Source: Methanomicrobiales archaeon
GTDB lineage: Archaea > Halobacteriota > Methanomicrobia > Methanomicrobiales > Methanoculleaceae
Assembly: GCA_012511245.1 (NCBI GenBank)
Contig: JAAZGM010000231.1
Span: 1-24,180, forward strand
Length of the DNA: 24,180 nt
Reading direction: 5' to 3'
Part shown: piece by piece, positions 23,546 through 24,180 of the stretch
Layout of the letters: each line of letters opens with the position of its first letter
How positions within the stretch are numbered: position 1 is the first letter of the stretch
Translations under genes and position numbers: made by a program
Notes under the pieces: model-generated
The model's input: only the letters and a program-made list of their open reading frames with translations
What the model was told of the DNA's origin: nothing
Database searches by the model: none

Positions 23546-24180
23546 ATGTACACGATCATCGTCGGCCTCGGCGGAATCGGCCGGAATCTGACAGCGATAG
23601 CCGTGAACGCCGGTGACTCTGTGGTGGTGATCGACCAGGACGAGGAGCGTGCAAGCGACATCCTGGAGCACTACGATGTTCTTGCCATCACCGGGAACGC
23701 GACCGACAAATCAGTCCTTGAGGATGCCGGGATCGCTCGGGCGGACGCCCTTGTCGCCACGACGAGCGATGATGCCGTGAACCTGATGACCTGCTGGCTC
23801 GCGAAACGCTACAACGTGAGAAACGTCGTCTCGATCGTCAACCAGAAGGAACACTCCGATCTCTTCAATGAGGTGGGCGTCCGGATCAGCGAGAATCCCG
23901 ACGAGCTGGTGGCGATCCGCCTCTATTACTGGGCGAAGAGCCCGAACCTCCAGCAGGTCGCCTCGCTCCCCGGCGGCACCATCTTCGAGATCGTCGCCGA
24001 CGAAGGCGCACCCATCGTCGACCACGAGATCCGCGCCCTCGAGGTACGCGACATCGTCTTCATCGCCATCCGGCGTGCGGGAGGTGATCTCATCATCCCG
24101 AGCGGCACCGTCCGTATCCGGCCGGGCGATGTTATCACGGTCTTCACAAAAAAAGAGGCGGAGGCGGAGACCTTAAAGAC
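23546..24180 (+). CDS. trkA: TrkA-type potassium uptake regulatory protein (right end cut off)
   Basis: The reading frame runs off the window after about 211 codons, near the usual length for a single-unit TrkA (about 215-225 residues). The RCK N-domain begins MYTIIVGLGGIGRNLT, a Rossmann GxGxxG loop, with VVVIDQDEERA closing the second strand and the LAITGNATD motif typical of the NAD(H)-binding fold. The TrkA-C domain starts about residue 135 (LQQVASLPGGTIFEIVADEGAPIV) and includes IIPSGTVRIRPGDVITVF. It binds NAD(H)/ATP and gates a TrkH/KtrB-type K+ channel, whose gene would be expected just beyond the window. ATG at 23546 fits the family; an in-frame ATG at 23522 would add eight residues. 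Confidence 0.92.
   Translation, partial: MYTIIVGLGGIGRNLTAIAVNAGDSVVVIDQDEERASDILEHYDVLAITGNATDKSVLEDAGIARADALVATTSDDAVNLMTCWLAKRYNVRNVVSIVNQKEHSDLFNEVGVRISENPDELVAIRLYYWAKSPNLQQVASLPGGTIFEIVADEGAPIVDHEIRALEVRDIVFIAIRRAGGDLIIPSGTVRIRPGDVITVFTKKEAEAETLK

Noticed and set aside
1..24180. tRNA or rRNA genes, insertion sequences, integrases
   Set aside because: No cloverleaf-like T-loop sequence, rRNA segment, transposase frame or terminal inverted repeats were found by eye in the gaps.

Overview
The window looks like chromosomal DNA from a high-GC euryarchaeon, most likely a methanogen of the Methanomicrobiales (a Methanoculleus-like genome is my best guess). The archaeal call rests on a Rio2-type kinase, a COG2433/DUF460 RuvC-fold protein, a TtuA/Ncs6-type tRNA thiolase, the archaeal cupin-type glucose-6-phosphate isomerase, a TrmB-family regulator, several AT-rich TATA-like boxes about 25 bases before start codons (leaderless genes), and SD motifs such as GGTGATCC. 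No methanogenesis gene is present, so the methanogen and genus calls are inference.

Layout, left to right. 1-1251: the 5' part of an acyltransferase-3 gene (minus) diverges from a YhfC-type intramembrane protease gene (plus); their shared upstream region carries a duplicated TATA-containing element. 1248-4913: a tightly overlapping minus-strand operon, rio2 -> DUF460 nuclease-like gene -> thiL, linking ribosome maturation, a nucleic-acid enzyme and thiamine phosphate metabolism. 4963-5856: TtuA-like tRNA 2-thiolation enzyme. 5895-8750: a minus-strand pair (membrane-anchored COG1361 surface protein and cupin PGI, ATGA overlap) diverges from a TrmB-like regulator, with a perfect 21-bp palindrome between them that is a good operator candidate. 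9032-11326: an unknown protein and an unusual pyridine nucleotide-disulfide oxidoreductase, probably one operon. 11336-12958: a family II inorganic pyrophosphatase with CBS and DRTGG regulatory domains. 12959-13270: a hairpin-rich intergenic region. 13271-14443: an unrecognised protein with nuclease-like residue spacing.

14502-17728 is a membrane-associated plus-strand cluster: MarC, PAP2 phosphatase, short NfeD and a slipin/SPFH protein with a fivefold 11-residue repeat. An orphan periplasmic-binding lipoprotein follows (17887-19149) with a good terminator. 19387-21185 is a lower-GC restriction-modification cassette: a beta-class TSPPYW methyltransferase gene broken by one extra A, followed by an intact XhoI/PaeR7I-family endonuclease gene. 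The last part holds an M50 site-2 protease with PDZ domain, RNase HII (both minus) and a divergent TrkA-type K+ uptake regulator that runs off the window.

Most of the window is ordinary archaeal housekeeping sequence. The parts most worth a second look are the frameshifted methyltransferase beside an apparently intact endonuclease, the palindrome controlling the PGI/surface-protein/TrmB divergon, and the unknown genes at 9032 and 13271.
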